From NCBI GenBank assembly GCA_944321725.1, contig CALUMI010000003.1, positions 1-64,000 on the forward strand: a stretch of 64,000 nt of DNA, given 5' to 3'. This stretch comes from an uncultured Muribaculaceae bacterium (GTDB lineage: Bacteria; Bacteroidota; Bacteroidia; Bacteroidales; Muribaculaceae). The position numbers and the translations under genes were made by a program. Below, in pieces: positions 17,940 through 27,747 of the stretch (position 1 is the stretch's first letter; each line of letters starts with the position of its first letter). Below the pieces are notes generated by a model. It searched no databases. It worked only from the letters and a program-made list of their open reading frames with translations, and was not told where the DNA came from.

Positions 17940-18914
17940 ATGACGAAATTTGACGAAATAAAAGAATCTATATCCGCAGAATTATCCAAGCTAAATGAAA
18001 TAATCAATGTTTCATTGGACAGCAGCAGCCCGCTGCTCAATGAGATAGTGTCTATGTATTTGAAAACCAAAGGCAAACAGATACGTCCGATTATTGTTAT
18101 TCTCAGTGCCGGTTTTTTTTCGGGTGTAAACGACAATACCCTTAACGCCGCCGCGGCAATCGAGCTGCTCCACAACGCCTCGCTGATTCACGACGATGTT
18201 GTCGACGAAACGAAGAAAAGGCGCGGAAACCCTACCATCAACAGCGTGTGGGACAATCACATAGCCGTGCTTGTGGGCGATTTTTTCGTGTCTAACGCCC
18301 TTTCGTGCGCCATACAGTCGGGCGATATGCGAGTGATAACCACAATATCGCAGCTTGGCAAGGAGCTTTCCATTGGCGAGCTCGACCAAATCGATGTGGC
18401 AAAGCATCACAGCATCACCGAGGAAAACTATTACAGGATAATAGGCAAAAAGACCGCCTCGCTTTTCAAAAGTTGCGTGCAAGTTGGCGGATATACGGCT
18501 AAAGCCCCGCAGAGCGATATCGACAATCTCGCGCGGTTTGTTGAGTTGTTGGGCTTGTGTTTCCAAATCAAAGATGATATTTTCGACTATTTCAGCGATA
18601 AAGAGGTTGGCAAGCCTACGGGCAACGACTTGCGCGAGGGAAAGGTGACGCTGCCTTTGATTTATGCCCTGTCGAAAGCCGATTCTCCGCTTCATCGCGA
18701 GATGAAAGAGCTTGTCATGCGCGATGTGCTTGAAAATGACGACATAGAGCGGCTTATTGAGTTCGCGAAAAGCGAGGGTGGAATAGAGTATGCCTATTCG
18801 TCGATGGCGCGGTTGAAAGACGAGGCCTGCAAAGTGCTTGCCCCTTATCCGGAGAGCTGCGCCAAGCGTGCTTTTATTGACCTTTTCGATTATATAATAG
18901 AGCGTCATAATTAA
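17940..18914 (+). CDS. polyprenyl diphosphate synthase (trans-prenyltransferase)
   Basis: 324 residues. It extends isopentenyl diphosphate units onto an allylic primer. The two aspartate-rich motifs are present: LIHDDVVDETKKRRG and FQIKDDIFDYFSD. In Bacteroidales this gene usually supplies the menaquinone side chain (IspB-like), but chain length cannot be read from the sequence. I start it at ATG 17940 because the longer frame crosses the -7 box. rnhB follows 15 bases downstream, probably in the same transcript. Confidence 0.9.
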   Translation: MTKFDEIKESISAELSKLNEIINVSLDSSSPLLNEIVSMYLKTKGKQIRPIIVILSAGFFSGVNDNTLNAAAAIELLHNASLIHDDVVDETKKRRGNPTINSVWDNHIAVLVGDFFVSNALSCAIQSGDMRVITTISQLGKELSIGELDQIDVAKHHSITEENYYRIIGKKTASLFKSCVQVGGYTAKAPQSDIDNLARFVELLGLCFQIKDDIFDYFSDKEVGKPTGNDLREGKVTLPLIYALSKADSPLHREMKELVMRDVLENDDIERLIEFAKSEGGIEYAYSSMARLKDEACKVLAPYPESCAKRAFIDLFDYIIERHN

Positions 18915-18929
18915 TAATCCTTTTGCGAC

Positions 18930-19526
18930 ATGCTGCGGCAATATCTTGAGGAGGGACGTGTTGAGGCCGGGTGCGACGAGGCCGGAAGAGGTTGTCTTGC
19001 CGGGCCGGTTTTTGCCGCCGCCGTGATTCTTCCCGTAGATTACCGCAATGAAATGCTCGACGATTCCAAAAAACTGACGGAGCGGCAGCGAGAGAAACTG
19101 CGTCCGGTCATAGAGCGCGACGCGCTTGCGTGGGCGGTGGGAGTTGTGACGGCGCAGGAAATCGACAGGATAAATATTCTTAACGCGTCGTTTCTTGCCA
19201 TGCACAGGGCCATTGCCGGGCTGTCAGTAAGTCCGGATTTTCTTTTGATTGACGGCAACAGGTTCAAGCCGTATCCAGGCATCTCTCATTTGTGCATCGT
19301 GAAAGGCGACGGGAAAATGATGAGCATAGCCGCCGCCTCTATCCTTGCCAAGACCCACCGTGACGAGTATATGCGAAAAATTTATGAGGAATATCCGCAA
19401 TACGGCTGGAACGTGAATAAAGGGTATCCCACCAAGTTGCATCGCGGGGCAATAGCCGAATACGGGGTGACGCCTTATCACCGCCGTTCGTTTCGTTTGC
19501 TCGATACCCAACTTTCGCTTTTCTGA
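18930..19526 (+). CDS. rnhB: ribonuclease HII
   Basis: 198 residues. It removes ribonucleotides and RNA primers from RNA-DNA hybrids. The catalytic GCDEAGRG motif is at residues 12-19, with further acidic residues in LLIDGNRF and the AASILAKTHRD segment. It is complete and of normal length. It lies directly after the polyprenyl synthase gene. Confidence 0.95.
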   Translation: MLRQYLEEGRVEAGCDEAGRGCLAGPVFAAAVILPVDYRNEMLDDSKKLTERQREKLRPVIERDALAWAVGVVTAQEIDRINILNASFLAMHRAIAGLSVSPDFLLIDGNRFKPYPGISHLCIVKGDGKMMSIAAASILAKTHRDEYMRKIYEEYPQYGWNVNKGYPTKLHRGAIAEYGVTPYHRRSFRLLDTQLSLF

Positions 19527-19786
19527 AACACACATCCTCGAAGAACGCCGTCGACAAGACGATGTTACGCACCAACAGCCTTGGCGTGGATGTATTGTCG
19601 GCGCACATCCTTTTACAGTCATCCAATCAGACAAGATACCTAAAGCCTCATAATACTCGGATGCAAATCTAAGTTGGCTCTTTCGTAACGATTGCCTTAT
19701 GGGAATGCAATGGCAGGTGAAAGAGTGTCGTGTAAGATTTCCATTGGCAACCGCCGCCAACCAATGAGAAAACCAAAGACGGGTGA
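19527..19786. repeat. intergenic region with left repeat block (L-block)
   Basis: No gene is seen. 19655-19757 is about 90% identical to 37559-37655, starting at ACTCGGATGCAAATCTAAG and ending at CATTGGCAACCGCC. In both loci the L-block directly precedes the hairpin-repeat block. Confidence 0.65.
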
Positions 19787-20030
19787 GAGCGCCTCATTAG
19801 CACCCGCGACGAGTGGAAGAGCCTCGTAGAGGTAACATTGTGCAACGTGGTAATAACAGGGTTCAACTGAGGAAAGGAGGTGAGCTATGCGTGGAGGAAC
19901 ATTGTTCAACGTGGTAACAACAGGACAGATGGTGGGGGAGAGCCTCGTAGAGGCTCCTGATTGGTAACCCCGAGCAAGCGAAGCGCGGCTTGGGGTGATG
20001 ACAACAGCACTCTACGGCCTCGTAGAGGTC
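19787..20030 (-). repeat. hairpin-repeat block, inverted copy 3' of the transposase
   Basis: Reverse-complement copy of 20561-20738. Hairpin cores are at 19822-19832, 19940-19956 and 20018-20028. The segment with GTGCAACGTGGTAATAACAG occurs twice in tandem (19835 and about 19900), the second copy slightly diverged. Confidence 0.75.
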
Positions 20031-20041
20031 GCGCTTGTAGC

Positions 20042-20494
20042 CTAATTGTCATTGATAAAATATTGGAATCTATCCGACAGCCCGGCAGAGCCAAAGAATT
20101 CCTCCAACTCCTCCGCGAACGATTTCCTCCTGTGATGCTCCTGCTGGTTGGATATGTAGGACACAACTTTGTCCGCGTCCCTCTTGCTGAACGTCGATGC
20201 GAAATACGATTTGGCCCATCCCTGAAATCCATAAAACAGTTTGTTTTCCGCCACCCAACGGCTGCTGCGGCTTTTCACTTCCCGCATATATTCTGAAGGC
20301 GATATTTCCGCCGACAACTCTGCCGCAATGTGGATATGGTCGGGCATTCCGTTTATGGCGATTACCCTGCATCCTGATTTCTTTGAGATTCCGCATATAT
20401 ACTTGTAAAGACGAGGCAATACGCTGCAGTCCATTATGCGGAGATTGTTTTTTGTGCGGAACACGAAATGGTAATATGAATTGATGTAGGTCAT
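20042..20494 (-). CDS. IS200-like Y1 (HUH) transposase, RAYT-like
   Basis: 150 residues. The HUH metal-binding motif is PDHIHIA (His53, His55). The likely catalytic tyrosine is Tyr113 in YISNQQEHHRRKSF, the conserved helix of IS200/IS605 TnpA. I chose ATG 20494; the frame open to 20599 runs through the flanking repeat. The N terminus YYHFVFRTKNN is also typical. The enzyme acts on single-stranded hairpins, which fits the hairpin repeats on both sides. No partner TnpB is present. The gene seems intact. Confidence 0.85.
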   Translation of the reverse strand: MTYINSYYHFVFRTKNNLRIMDCSVLPRLYKYICGISKKSGCRVIAINGMPDHIHIAAELSAEISPSEYMREVKSRSSRWVAENKLFYGFQGWAKSYFASTFSKRDADKVVSYISNQQEHHRRKSFAEELEEFFGSAGLSDRFQYFINDN

Positions 20495-20560
20495 AGTGTG
20501 GAGTTTTGTTTTTCCAAAAATAATAAAGTGTTGTCGATTGTGCAACATCGCTTCAAGTGC

Positions 20561-20738
20561 GACCTCTACGAGGCCGGGTGACACAGCACAACACCCCAAG
20601 CCGCGCTTCGCTTGCTCGGGGTTACCAATCAGGAGCCTCTACGAGGCTCTCCCCCACCATCTGTCCTGTTGTTACCACGTTGCACAATGCTACCTCCACG
20701 AGGCTCTTCCACCCGTCGCGGTTGCTAATGAGGCGCTC
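20561..20738 (+). repeat. hairpin-repeat block, copy 5' of the transposase
   Basis: Hairpin cores are at 20563-20573, 20633-20649 and 20693-20703 (the last with CAC in place of TAC in the loop). It gives spurious short ORFs in several frames, which I do not regard as genes. Confidence 0.75.
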
Positions 20739-21098
20739 CTAACAGCCTTTGGCTTCCTTGTTGGTAACGGCGGTTTAAAGAGTTACTTCTACCTCGCAAC
20801 TAACGTATATGAGGCTCATAACCGCAGTTTGTTATGCGAACACTTCCTCTGCTCGGCAAAAAGAAACCATTGAGTATGCCAACAAACTTATAAGGAAATA
20901 TGGTTCTAAATATGACAACTTTGATGATTTTACGGAGGCCTGCGTCAAAAAGTGCAGCACAAAATCAACAGGAGGAATTGGGCTGTGTTTTGCTTTTAGG
21001 TTATAAATATTTTTACAATTTATTTGGAAATGTTGGTAACAAATCATAAATTTGTGGCTATGAGAAAATTCTATTAATAACTAAAAACCAAAATTCGT
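20739..21098. other. intergenic region with a possible gene remnant
   Basis: A 65-codon ORF (20809-21006, plus) has a protein-like C-terminal part (TIEYANKLIRKYGSKYDNFDD, then FTEACVKKCSTKSTGG) after an N-terminal part that looks like repeat-derived sequence. It may be the 3' remnant of a gene interrupted by the repeat element. I do not recognise a family. The promoter of the next gene lies at the right end. Confidence 0.35.
21023..21054 (+). promoter_or_regulatory. promoter of the 1400-residue secreted protein gene
   Basis: TTTG (21023-21026) and TAAATTTG (21047-21054) are separated by 20 bases and lie 44 bases before the start codon. Confidence 0.75.
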
Positions 21099-24000
21099 AT
21101 GAGAAAAATTTACTTTTTGATGGCGATGATGGTGCTTGCGTTGGGCATACCGGCGTGGGCGCAGGAATCGGTTCAAAGCTACGTGGAGAGTTTTGACAAC
21201 CTCGACACTTCCGACCACGAATTTGCTCCGAAAGGTTGGGGGCATATAGTGGATTCATACTACAATTACGGTGATTATGAGTATGTGGCATATACATCTC
21301 ATGCTTCAGGCGGATACGACGGGGGAGCTTATCTGTCGGTTGATGCGCAATCGCTCGGTTGGTATGGAGAAGACGTGAACGACATGCTTGTAACCCCCCC
21401 CGTTTCGGGCAATGTGAGCCTTTATGTGAAATTGGAAAAAGAAAGCGGCTCGATTACGTTCTACAACTGCACGAAGGACGGCAATGACTTTACAGAAGGC
21501 GAGGTATATGCGGTTGAAGTTCCGGAATTGTCAATGGACACATGGACACAGGTCACCATACCGTCGGTGCCCGAAGGCACGTATCTCGGAATACGCGGAG
21601 AGTATGTGGGCATCGATAATTTTCAGGCCGACAATGCCGTGATAACTCTGAAGCGGGAGCTTACGATAGTCTCTGCCGAACTTGTTGGCGATGACGAAAT
21701 CGATGCCGACGAGAACGGCAAAGCGTCGTTCACGTATAGTGTGACGCTTGAAAACACCGGTGAGGTGGATTTCTATCCCGGCGATGAGGGCTATTCAATA
21801 AGTATTGTGAATCGCGACACACCGGATGTGGCGTTGGCAACCAAAAATCTTGATTTCGCGCTTGCGGCGGGTGAAACAAGCCAACCGGTGGAAATTACGG
21901 CCACTATAGATGTTTCGGCCACTATAGATGTGGGTTCGGATGAATTGCGTGGGAGCTGGTTGGCAAAGGAGAACATAACCGGCACAACCGAATACGTGAC
22001 ATGGATTACGATTTATCCTTACAAGGTGGTGTTCTCTATCCGTCAGGAGGACAGTTACGATGATTTGGAGCCGGGCACGGAGTTGCAGTTCGGCCTTTCG
22101 CAGCAGGCTGTAACCAAGAATTTCACCATGCGGAATGACGGAGCGGCCTCCGCAAATATTGACGTTACTGTTCCTGAGGGCTTTTCTGTCAAAGTGACAG
22201 CTGAAGAGGGTTCGGAGGAGGCTTTGACGCTTCCCGCTGAAATGCCGGCGCACGGCACATTGTATCTGTCTGTTACGATGACAGCCGACCAACCGGGCGC
22301 CAAGAGCGGCGACATGGTGATAAAGATAAACGGCTACGACAATATTGTGTTCCCGGTTTCCGGACAGATTGTCGACCCGACGAAGCTGTATGTGAATTTT
22401 GAGGATAACCGATTCCCGGCAGGCGTATATCTTGAGGGCGACACATGGTCGATTTCCAATTTCCCGAGCAGCGTGGATTTGGAGGGCAACCGGTATTGCG
22501 CACAAAACGGTAGGACTGACATGGTCAAATTGGTGTTGCCGAAAGTGCATGTGAGCACGGGCGAAACGATGGTGTTCAGCGCGGCGCAGCGCACAAGCTC
22601 TTCTGTTTTGAAAGTGTATTATTCAGCCGACCGTGCGGATTGGACATTGGTTCGTGAGATAACCTCCGGAGCCGAGAATGAGGACGACAGTTTCTCTACA
22701 GAGAAGGTAGGATATTCTTCGTCAAACGATAATTACGCGTTCAAGCAGTTTATCATCCACAATATTCCGGCAGGCGACTGGTATATAGCGTTTGAGTCGG
22801 GTTATGCCCGTTTGGATGACATCATGGGATACACATTGCTTGATATTCCTGCTGTTGATTTTGTCGTGACAGAATCTGAAATCCCGGCAGAGGGAATGGT
22901 GAACTATGAGAGCAAGGCAAGCATTGGCCTGTACAATGTGGGCAGCGTGGCTGTCGAGGAAGGCGCACTGACGGCGAAAGTTTATTTGGATGGCAATGCT
23001 GTCGCCGAACAGACTTTGCCGGCTATGGAAACAGGCGAGACGGCTTCCGTAGACATTGCTTTCACTCCCCGCTATGCAGGCAATGTCGCTGTAAGGATAA
23101 CGGTAGAGAATCAAGGCACTGTAGTGGTTGAGCAGTCTGGAGAAATGACTGTCGCATCCGAAACTCCGGCTGCGGAATATTCTTTTGGAACGTATGTCAA
23201 CACATCATCCAATGTCCCGCTTTCACTTAATTATAACAACAGCGAGTCGGAAACGATTTATACGCAGGATGTAATCAATCTTCCGGCAGGGACAAAAATT
23301 TTGAGCCTTATCTATCGTGGTTACCGTACGAGCAGCGCTTGCACTCCGCATCTGAGAGTGTGGATTGAGAACACTACCGACGGACTGTTTGAGTCAGCTC
23401 CTTCGGAAATGCACTCAACCGATGCCATGACATTGATTTATGACGGTGATTATACGTTTGAAACTAAAGGCTCGGCAAACAACATCCAAGATATGTTGGT
23501 TATAAATCTTGAAGAGCCGTTTGAATATGCCGGCAACAATATCCGTATAATAATTGAGTCGCGCGACGATGAATATGGAAACACCTCATTCGAATGCGAC
23601 AATAACGTAAGCAACGCCTCGATATATCGTCGTAGTGATGGCGATATTTCTGAACAATCGTATTCTATATCATCGAGCTTGCCGGTTGTGCACGCTCTTG
23701 TCGAGAAAGAGTTGACTGTGTTGAGCGGCACGGTGGTTTCTTCGAAAGGCCAATCCGTTATTGCCGGCGCGGAAATCAAACTTGTTTCCGGCAATGTGGA
23801 ATATAGCGGAGTGTCGGGCGACGATGGTTCTTACAGCATTGAAGTTTATCAGGACAACAGAGAGTATGCCGTTACCGCCAAGAAAGAAGGCTTCTTCAGC
23901 TATGAAAACACAGTGTCTTTCCCGGAAGGCAGCACCACGATGGACATTGCAATGGACGAGGCTACAGGTTTCCGCATCAAGGAGGCTTCTGTTCCGGCTA

Positions 24001-25301
24001 CAGCGATGGTGAATTATCCCTACACGGCTACCGTCACGATAGAAAATGGCTTGGAGAAACCGGCAGGCTCTTACACTGCGGAACTCTATGTCGGCGGCGA
24101 GGCTGTTGCGTCTGACCAAGAGGCTGTGCTTGAGGCCAACGCCGACCATACATTCACGTTCAGCTACACTCCTCATGCGGCAGGCACGGTATCTGTCTAT
24201 GTGGAACTGACAAGCGACTATGGAACAGTCCGGACCGAAGAGGCGCAACTCATCATAGCCGAAGAAAGCGCCGAGTCGGTGGTTCAGGTTGGTGAATATG
24301 AAGTATTGTCGGGTGATGGCGGACCTATCCATACGTATAATTCAACATCGCGTACAGAGATAATTTATCCGAAAGAAATGATTGGACTGTCTGAAGGCTC
24401 GAAGATTATCTCTCTGCAATATAAGGGCTATCACTATGGAAAGGCTGATGTGATATTCAACACTCAGGTGTGGATAGGCAATGTTTCCGGCGTAGAATTC
24501 AAGGAGAACGACGTGACAGGAATGACTCAGATTTTCGACGGGCAGATTGACTTCACAGAGGCAATGGGCTCAACCGGTGAAACTGCTGTTTTGATAGATA
24601 TTCCTATCCCCGACGGCTTTGTATATACAGGCGAGAATATCCGTGTCGTGATAGCCGCGAATGACCCTGAGAAAGGTTGGATATCCAGCTATTTCGAGAC
24701 TGACGAGTCGGCTGCCGGATATGCGCGTCAGAAAGCTAAAGACACATATTCTCTCGAAGAGTTGGATAATGACCGATATACAGCGTGGGAGGATATCGCT
24801 TTGCCGGTGGCTTACTTCGGTATTATTCCGTCGAGAAATGTGAGCGGTGTGGTTACCGACGCTGAAACCAACGAGCCTGTTGAGGGAGCTTTGGTGACAT
24901 TGCGCTCCGGCGAGGTTGAGTACTACGCCACTACCGACGTGACGGGCAGCTACAGCGTGGATGTGCTGCAATATTCGCTCGATTATGAGATGACAGTGAC
25001 TGCCGACGGCTATTTGGACGCTACGCAACCGGTATCGTTTGCCGACGGCGATGTAGAGCTTGACGTTGTTCTCAAAGTCGACGACGGCAGCGGTGTCGAC
25101 TCTGTAGGAATTGATGGATTCCGCGCTTATGGCGGCAACGGGTGTATAGTCGTTGAGGCGGATGCGGAGGCATCTGTAAGTGTTTACAATATGCTTGGCG
25201 TGCTTGTGCGCCGCGCTGAGGTGGCAGCCGGAAAGACCCGCATAGACGGAGTGGGTGCCGGTGTCTACATTGTTAACGGCGTGAAAGTGATGGTGAAATA
25301 A
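21099..25301 (+). CDS. large secreted multidomain protein with C-terminal sorting-like domain
   Basis: 1400 residues with signal peptide MRKIYFLMAMMVLALGIPAWA. The N-terminal segment (about 27-190) looks like a choice-of-anchor/MAM-like jelly roll (SFDNLD, GGAYLSVDAQSLGWYGEDVNDMLVTPP). Then come CARDB-like Ig domains and two repeats of a larger unit, each ending in a carboxypeptidase-regulatory-like domain (LSGTVVSSKGQSVIAGAEI and VSGVVTDAETNEPVEGALV). The last 70 residues (VYNMLGVLVRRAEV, then GAGVYIVNGVKVMVK) resemble a type A sorting domain. It is probably a surface or secreted adhesin-like protein. No catalytic motif is seen. It is monocistronic, with its own promoter and terminator. Confidence 0.75.
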   Translation: MRKIYFLMAMMVLALGIPAWAQESVQSYVESFDNLDTSDHEFAPKGWGHIVDSYYNYGDYEYVAYTSHASGGYDGGAYLSVDAQSLGWYGEDVNDMLVTPPVSGNVSLYVKLEKESGSITFYNCTKDGNDFTEGEVYAVEVPELSMDTWTQVTIPSVPEGTYLGIRGEYVGIDNFQADNAVITLKRELTIVSAELVGDDEIDADENGKASFTYSVTLENTGEVDFYPGDEGYSISIVNRDTPDVALATKNLDFALAAGETSQPVEITATIDVSATIDVGSDELRGSWLAKENITGTTEYVTWITIYPYKVVFSIRQEDSYDDLEPGTELQFGLSQQAVTKNFTMRNDGAASANIDVTVPEGFSVKVTAEEGSEEALTLPAEMPAHGTLYLSVTMTADQPGAKSGDMVIKINGYDNIVFPVSGQIVDPTKLYVNFEDNRFPAGVYLEGDTWSISNFPSSVDLEGNRYCAQNGRTDMVKLVLPKVHVSTGETMVFSAAQRTSSSVLKVYYSADRADWTLVREITSGAENEDDSFSTEKVGYSSSNDNYAFKQFIIHNIPAGDWYIAFESGYARLDDIMGYTLLDIPAVDFVVTESEIPAEGMVNYESKASIGLYNVGSVAVEEGALTAKVYLDGNAVAEQTLPAMETGETASVDIAFTPRYAGNVAVRITVENQGTVVVEQSGEMTVASETPAAEYSFGTYVNTSSNVPLSLNYNNSESETIYTQDVINLPAGTKILSLIYRGYRTSSACTPHLRVWIENTTDGLFESAPSEMHSTDAMTLIYDGDYTFETKGSANNIQDMLVINLEEPFEYAGNNIRIIIESRDDEYGNTSFECDNNVSNASIYRRSDGDISEQSYSISSSLPVVHALVEKELTVLSGTVVSSKGQSVIAGAEIKLVSGNVEYSGVSGDDGSYSIEVYQDNREYAVTAKKEGFFSYENTVSFPEGSTTMDIAMDEATGFRIKEASVPATAMVNYPYTATVTIENGLEKPAGSYTAELYVGGEAVASDQEAVLEANADHTFTFSYTPHAAGTVSVYVELTSDYGTVRTEEAQLIIAEESAESVVQVGEYEVLSGDGGPIHTYNSTSRTEIIYPKEMIGLSEGSKIISLQYKGYHYGKADVIFNTQVWIGNVSGVEFKENDVTGMTQIFDGQIDFTEAMGSTGETAVLIDIPIPDGFVYTGENIRVVIAANDPEKGWISSYFETDESAAGYARQKAKDTYSLEELDNDRYTAWEDIALPVAYFGIIPSRNVSGVVTDAETNEPVEGALVTLRSGEVEYYATTDVTGSYSVDVLQYSLDYEMTVTADGYLDATQPVSFADGDVELDVVLKVDDGSGVDSVGIDGFRAYGGNGCIVVEADAEASVSVYNMLGVLVRRAEVAAGKTRIDGVGAGVYIVNGVKVMVK

Positions 25302-25322
25302 TCAGTCATTGCCCATGAATAG

Positions 25323-25356
25323 AAGGGGTGCATCGCACTGCGATGCACCCCTTTGT
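25323..25356. terminator. terminator after the 1400-residue protein gene
   Basis: A perfect 15-bp stem (25323-25337 with 25339-25353) with a one-base centre, followed by T. It lies between convergent genes and may also serve der. Confidence 0.88.
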
Positions 25357-25397
25357 CGTATAAAAATATATTGGTGTTGTATGTTTGTGAGTCCGCT

Positions 25398-26711
25398 TTA
25401 TTTTTCACGCATGAAAATGTTGATTGGCGTGCCTGAAAAATCCCACTCCTCGCGTATCTTGTTCTCGAGATAGCGGCGATAGGGCTCTTTTACCCATTGC
25501 GGCAGGTTGCAGAAGAACACGAATGATGGTATTTTCGCGTCTTTCAGCATTGTCACGTATTTTATTTTCACGTATTTCCCTTTGTTTGCCGGAGGCGGAT
25601 AGGCGGCAATCACTTCCTGCATATAGTTGTTGAGCGGCGAGGTGGCTACTCTGCGGTTGCGGTTCTCATAGACTTTCACAGCCGTTTCGAGCACTTTGTA
25701 GATTCTTTGTTTTGTCAGGGCAGAGCCGAATATTATCGGGAAGTCGGTGAATGGAGCGAAGCGGTTGCGTATGGCGTTTTCGAAAAACCGTATGGCCTCC
25801 GTGCTTTTGTTCTCCACCAAATCCCATTTGTTGACGCATACCACCAATCCCTTGTTGTTGCGTTGTATGAGCGAGAAGATGTTGGCGTCCTGCGCCTCTA
25901 TGCCGCGTGTGGCGTCGATCATGAGTATGCACACGTCGGAATTTTCGATGGCGCGTATGCTGCGTATCACCGAGTAGTACTCGATGTCTTCGTTTACTTT
26001 CTTCTTTTTGCGTATTCCGGCTGTGTCAACCAAATAGAAGTCGAAGCCGAATTTGTTGTAGCGAGTGTAGATGCTGTCGCGTGTGGTGCCGGCTATCTCT
26101 GTGACGATATTGCGCTCCTCTCCGATAAAAGCGTTGATTATCGATGATTTGCCGGCGTTGGGGCGTCCCACAATGGCAAAGCGCGGTATTTCCTCGAGTT
26201 GCTCTTCCTGCTCTTTGTCGGGGAAACGCTTGATTACCTCGTCGAGAAGGTCGCCCGTGCCGAATCCGTTGTTTGCCGATATGCAGAACGGGTCGCCCAA
26301 CCCTAACGCGTAGAATTCGGCCGACGTGTATTGCCAATCGCTGTTGTCGGATTTGTTGACAACAAGCAGAACGGGCTTTTTTGCCCGCCGCAAAATCTCG
26401 GCCACACGGTCGTCGAGGTCGGTGACACCTGTGGTCACATCGACCATGAACAGTATGATGTCGGCCTCTTCGATGGCAGTATGTACTTGCTTGTTGATTT
26501 CGCCTTCGAATATGTCTTCGGAATTAACCACCCATCCTCCGGTGTCGATTACCGAGAATTCCTGTCCGCACCAGTCCACCTTGCCGTATTGGCGGTCGCG
26601 CGTTGTGCCTGAGGTGTCGTCGACAATCGCGGTGCGAGTTTGCGTCAGGCGGTTGAACAGTGTCGATTTTCCGACGTTGGGTCGTCCTACAATTGCTACT
26701 AATCTTCCCAT
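25398..26711 (-). CDS. der: ribosome assembly GTPase Der (EngA)
   Basis: 437 residues with two G domains in tandem: GRPNVGKST near residue 8 and GRPNAGKSS near residue 182. Each has DTAG/DTGG and NKxD motifs (VNKSD, VNKWD). A KH-like C-terminal domain follows. It acts in maturation of the 50S subunit. It lies 20 bases after era, with which it is probably cotranscribed. Confidence 0.96.
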   Translation of the reverse strand: MGRLVAIVGRPNVGKSTLFNRLTQTRTAIVDDTSGTTRDRQYGKVDWCGQEFSVIDTGGWVVNSEDIFEGEINKQVHTAIEEADIILFMVDVTTGVTDLDDRVAEILRRAKKPVLLVVNKSDNSDWQYTSAEFYALGLGDPFCISANNGFGTGDLLDEVIKRFPDKEQEEQLEEIPRFAIVGRPNAGKSSIINAFIGEERNIVTEIAGTTRDSIYTRYNKFGFDFYLVDTAGIRKKKKVNEDIEYYSVIRSIRAIENSDVCILMIDATRGIEAQDANIFSLIQRNNKGLVVCVNKWDLVENKSTEAIRFFENAIRNRFAPFTDFPIIFGSALTKQRIYKVLETAVKVYENRNRRVATSPLNNYMQEVIAAYPPPANKGKYVKIKYVTMLKDAKIPSFVFFCNLPQWVKEPYRRYLENKIREEWDFSGTPINIFMREK

Positions 26712-26731
26712 TTTTCTGTCTGTTTGAGTTT

Positions 26732-27613
26732 TTATTCTATATAGCCGAACGAGCGCAATTTGTTTTCGCGGTTGCGCCAGTCTTTTTCTACTTTTACATA
26801 CATTTCAAGAAACACCCGTTTGCCGAAGAATGTTTCGATGTCGCGCCGTGCGGATATTCCCACGCGCTTTAGTTTCATGCCCCCGTGTCCGATGATTATT
26901 CCTTTTTGGCTGTCGCGCTCCACATAGATTACCGACATTATGTGGATTGACTCCGGCTTCTCGTCGAACTTCTCGACAAGCACTTCGGTGGAATAAGGCA
27001 CCTCTTTGTCGTATTCCAGCAGAATTTTCTCGCGGATTATCTCCGTGACGAAAAATCTTGCCGGTTTGTCGGTCAAGGCGTCTTTGCCGAAATAGGGCGG
27101 CGAGTCGGGGAGCAGCTCCACGATGCGCTTCATCAGGTTGGACACGTTGAAATTTTCTTTTGCCGACATCGGAAACACTTCCGCGTTTGGCAGTATCTCT
27201 TTCCATCGGCTCATTATTTTTACAAGGTCGGCGTTGCCTTTCAGCAAATCAATCTTGTTGATTACGAGCAATACGGGGACTTTCTCTTTTGCCACTTTCT
27301 CAAGGAAATCGGCATTTTTTGTGGGGTCTTCCACCACATCGGTCACATAAAGCAGTATGTCGGCGTCGGTCAACGCGCTTTCCGAGAAGTTGAGCATGCT
27401 TTCTTGCAGCTTGTATTTTGGCTTCAGCACGCCCGGTGTGTCGGAAAACACTATCTGGTAGTCGTCGGTGTTGACTATGCCGTGTATGCGGTGGCGTGTG
27501 GTTTGCGCTTTCGACGTGATAATCGACACCCTTTCTCCCACAAGGTTGTTCATGAGTGTGGATTTTCCGACGTTGGGATTTCCTACGATGTTGACAAATC
27601 CTGCTTTGTGCAT
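26732..27613 (-). CDS. era: ribosome assembly GTPase Era
   Basis: 293 residues. The G domain has [15 protein letters not shown] and INKIDL. The C-terminal KH domain has the [11 protein letters not shown] loop that binds the 3' end of 16S rRNA. It acts in maturation of the 30S subunit. It lies upstream of der and downstream of fabH on the same strand, separated from fabH by a long inverted repeat. Confidence 0.96.
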   Translation of the reverse strand: MHKAGFVNIVGNPNVGKSTLMNNLVGERVSIITSKAQTTRHRIHGIVNTDDYQIVFSDTPGVLKPKYKLQESMLNFSESALTDADILLYVTDVVEDPTKNADFLEKVAKEKVPVLLVINKIDLLKGNADLVKIMSRWKEILPNAEVFPMSAKENFNVSNLMKRIVELLPDSPPYFGKDALTDKPARFFVTEIIREKILLEYDKEVPYSTEVLVEKFDEKPESIHIMSVIYVERDSQKGIIIGHGGMKLKRVGISARRDIETFFGKRVFLEMYVKVEKDWRNRENKLRSFGYIE

Positions 27614-27670
27614 ATTCTGTTTGTTTTATGTGATTTTTAGGGTTTTGCCCGGTCAAAATTTAATGCAATA

Positions 27671-27726
27671 TGCGGGATACGGGGCAAATCGCGCGGCTTG
27701 ATGCCACTCTTGTGCCGTATCCCGCA
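27671..27726. terminator. inverted repeat between fabH and era
   Basis: A perfect 12-bp stem (TGCGGGATACGG / CCGTATCCCGCA) with a 32-base loop. No clear U-run follows on the minus strand, so it may attenuate or stabilise rather than terminate fully. Confidence 0.55.
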
Positions 27727-27747
27727 CGTTTATGTTATGCTGTGGGG

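Larger units (their letters stand above)
19787..20738. mobile_element. IS200/RAYT-like element with inverted hairpin-repeat flanks
   Basis: A Y1 transposase gene (20042-20494) is flanked by two copies of one block in opposite orientation: 19787-20030 (inverted, with an internal duplication of about 70 bp) and 20561-20738. Each block contains several hairpins of the form CCTC-TAC-GAGG, extended at 19940-19956 and 20633-20649 to GAGCCTC-TAC-GAGGCTC, plus the sequence CCCCAAGCCGCGCTTCGC. A third block without transposase lies at 37656-37832. Gene plus mobilisable-looking solo repeats is the arrangement of REP-associated tyrosine transposases. Exact ends cannot be set without an empty site. Confidence 0.7.

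Noticed and set aside
18012-19205. 397-codon ORF antisense to the polyprenyl synthase and rnhB
   Set aside because: It spans two real genes with clear catalytic motifs. The long open frame is a side effect of their composition.
19787-20738. CRISPR array
   Set aside because: The repeats are hairpin blocks in inverted orientation with no regular repeat-spacer pattern and no cas genes.
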